From contig NZ_JAUJZH010000027.1 of the NCBI RefSeq assembly GCF_030486595.1, forward strand, positions 44,956 to 108,955: a DNA stretch of 64,000 nucleotides, given 5' to 3'. This DNA comes from Variovorax ginsengisoli (GTDB lineage: Bacteria; Pseudomonadota; Gammaproteobacteria; Burkholderiales; Burkholderiaceae_C). The position numbers and the translations under genes are program-made. The notes below the pieces were generated by a model. That model did not search any database. It had not been told where the DNA came from and saw only the letters and a program-made list of their open reading frames with translations. Positions 62,616 through 64,000 of the stretch are shown here, piece by piece. Numbering within the stretch: the stretch's first letter is position 1; each line of letters starts with the position of its first letter.

Positions 62616-63059
62616 TCAGAAGGCGCGGTAGCGGATCTCGACGCCCGAAGGCAGCAGCACCAGGTCGGCGCGCTGGCCGAGCTGGTAGCCGATGTCGCGC
62701 ATCACCTCGTCGACCGGGACGCCCAGGGCATGCACCTGCACATACAAGGGAAGCCGGGGCGTCGGGCCGGTGACGGACACCTTCTGACCCGTGACGGGCT
62801 CGAGGTTCTTCAGGAGGTCGTTCGCGTCGCCGCGCCAGGTCACCCAGAGCTTGCCTTCGGCCAGGCGTGGAGCCGGCGCCTTGGCGTCGGCGCTACCGGT
62901 GAAGGCCGCCTGGCTGGCTGATTTCTGGAAGAGGCGGTCGAGTTGGACAGCTACCGGGTCACTCGATGGAGTCGGCGCCGGGGGCGTTGCACAACCGGCA
63001 AGTGCAAGGAGCGCTACGGCGACTGCACCAGCGCCGAGGATCCGCGAAATGTGTGTCAT
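62616..63059 (-). CDS. dotD: DotD/TraH outer-membrane lipoprotein
   Basis: A 147-residue protein from ATG 63059. Lipobox LALAGC (Cys22) gives a lipid anchor. The C-terminal domain has RLAEGKLWVTWRGDANDLLKNL and LPLYVQVHALGVPVDEVMRDIG, the secretin N0-like fold known for DotD. First gene of the dotD-dotC-dotB-icmT operon; the promoter should lie in 63060-63280. Confidence 0.88.
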   Translation of the reverse strand: MTHISRILGAGAVAVALLALAGCATPPAPTPSSDPVAVQLDRLFQKSASQAAFTGSADAKAPAPRLAEGKLWVTWRGDANDLLKNLEPVTGQKVSVTGPTPRLPLYVQVHALGVPVDEVMRDIGYQLGQRADLVLLPSGVEIRYRAF

Positions 63060-63282
63060 ATCGGTTTGAATTGGGTCGGCTAGTGCCTTTAGTTCGTGCC
63101 GATACTATCTCACGGTGCATATCGAGGCAAGAAACGCTCTATTTTGCGCATGTGCCGCTGCTGGAGTTGTTGAGATTTCGACACGGGTGGGGACGGCCCG
63201 GAATGGATCAGCCACCGGCCATATTGACGTCATGCGGCGTAGGGAGGATCCTCGCTCCCCAACTACCGTTCGAGGGGGGCAT

Positions 63283-63909
63283 ATGGACGACGACATCCGT
63301 GAAGCGCTCAAGGGTCTAAACCAAGACGTAGGGAGGGCCTTGAAAGCTCGTGACCCTTGGCCCTTTAACCAAGACCGCGCGTGCCGTCTGTCGAGGCTCA
63401 TTCGTGCTGAATGGGACGCTCATCGCCTGACAGCGCTTCAGACCTTTACGGTCGCCTCGATCAAGCTGACGGACCAGTACGGCGCGAGAGCGATGTCGAC
63501 TGATTTCGACGTGAAACTCGCATTGCTCCGCATAAACGGCGCACGAAACGCAATTGCTCCTCTGACCGCGAGCAACCTACAGGCGTTCTTCAATCTCTCC
63601 CTCACGATCGCTGAGTCCGCGGCGAAGCTGCTTGGCTACGGCCTCGTGATTGACGCGTTTGAATACAAAGGAGCCCTCGATGCCATCAAGGAAACGCTCA
63701 AGGCCGGTGACAATAAATTTGCCACGCTCGACGAGTCGCTGTTCCTGGCCGAAGCGGCAATGCAGCGAATGCTGTTGATGTCCCTCCTTGCCGAGTTGTG
63801 GACGGTCGAGACGCGCTTCAATGGCCCGCCAAGCTTCGCAAACTTTGACCCAGTGACGGCTGCAGAATTGAAGGAACGAGTGGTCGTTCGACTAAGAACT
63901 TATCCGTAA
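63283..63909 (+). CDS. Hypothetical helical protein
   Basis: A 208-residue protein from ATG 63283 with GAGGGG seven bases before it. Mostly helical with YGARAMSTDFDVKLALLRING, NLQAFFNLSLTIAESAAKLLG and MQRMLLMSLLAEL. No signal peptide. Lower GC than the dot operon, so it is likely cargo. It overlaps the end of the transposase fragment on the other strand by ten bases. No family recognised. Confidence 0.6.
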   Translation: MDDDIREALKGLNQDVGRALKARDPWPFNQDRACRLSRLIRAEWDAHRLTALQTFTVASIKLTDQYGARAMSTDFDVKLALLRINGARNAIAPLTASNLQAFFNLSLTIAESAAKLLGYGLVIDAFEYKGALDAIKETLKAGDNKFATLDESLFLAEAAMQRMLLMSLLAELWTVETRFNGPPSFANFDPVTAAELKERVVVRLRTYP

Positions 63910-64000
63910 ATTATGTTGACGTCGGCAGGTACCTTGCGGAAGGCAATGATGGCAGCGGCAAGGTGGTTGAGGGCGACGAAGCTGCGCTCGAGTTTCTCGT
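63900..64000 (-). mobile_element. C-terminal end of an IS5-type transposase (cut by window edge)
   Basis: The reverse strand reads EKLERSFVALNHLAAAIIAFRKV before a stop at 63900-63902, cited here as KLERSF and HLAAAIIAFRK. This is the usual C-terminal end of IS5-group transposases. The rest of the element lies beyond the right edge. It marks an insertion next to the dot operon. Confidence 0.75.

Overview
The window is 64 kb of GC-rich DNA that reads like part of a large conjugative plasmid or integrative element from a betaproteobacterium, most likely Burkholderiales. The grounds are the H-NS-type protein with the YRHPKTGKTW motif, the HU sequence, the codon use, and the absence of rRNA, tRNA or central metabolism. 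It carries its own replication and recombination enzymes: a RecD-like helicase, DnaG primase, a topoisomerase III split over two genes, a strawberry-notch-type helicase, a YqaJ-like nuclease and a HerA-like ATPase. It also carries nucleoid proteins and a type IVB (Dot/Icm, IncI-like) transfer operon. No replication initiator, partition pair or relaxase is recognisable here.

Layout. 1-8 kb (+ strand, HU on -): helicase, acetyltransferase, HNH-like protein, HU, two small genes, primase and a GRDP-like protein. 8-13.7 kb (-): a five-gene array with three paralogous membrane-anchored zinc metallopeptidases and two mutually related unknown proteins. 14.2-15.5 kb: an IS30-family element whose transposase has a stop before the third catalytic residue. 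15.5-18.6 kb: a LOTUS-like protein, an H-NS/H1-like hybrid protein and small unknowns. 18.7-28.4 kb (-): an overlapping operon running from topoisomerase III through mostly unknown, partly exported proteins, preceded by a bactofilin between two single-pass membrane proteins. 28.4-38.3 kb (+): a Tat-exported M15-type peptidase, a HAD and a macro-like protein, a putative Cys-His-Asp hydrolase, a transglycosylase-like protein, a tandem duplication of a two-gene cassette and an ADP-ribosyltransferase-like protein. 38.3-45.8 kb: HerA-like ATPase, second HAD protein, interrupted Fic protein, DUF2235 hydrolase, serine hydrolase and a frameshifted gene. 45.8-55.2 kb (-): a recombination-like block with a 2012-residue strawberry-notch helicase. 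55.4-60 kb: an orphan-looking histidine kinase, a PD-(D/E)XK-like protein and a RES-domain protein. 60.2-63.1 kb (-): dotD-dotC-dotB-icmT with an intrinsic terminator. The right edge cuts an IS5-type transposase.

How the parts fit. The dotDCB-icmT block gives the ATPase and the outer-membrane lipoprotein end of an I-type transfer channel; the remaining Dot/Tra genes must lie outside the window. The many exported or membrane-anchored unknowns, the murein-active enzymes (M15 type and transglycosylase type) and the three metallopeptidases suggest envelope remodelling during transfer, but this is inference.

The strongest unexplained signals are peptide-level. Six otherwise unrelated proteins end in Pro-Arg-Gly using different codons. 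Three neighbouring proteins (transglycosylase-like plus both duplicated membrane proteins) share a C-terminal tail built around W-[KR]-S-x-A-x-S-x-L-x-R-V-A. The three metallopeptidases, and more weakly the transglycosylase-like protein, share an N-terminal E-[IV]-x-G plus ATAAM-type membrane head. These could mark members of one undescribed assembly. Several genes (one metallopeptidase, Fic, the IS30 transposase, the 45.4 kb gene) carry single-base lesions, so raw-read confirmation matters before calling them dead.
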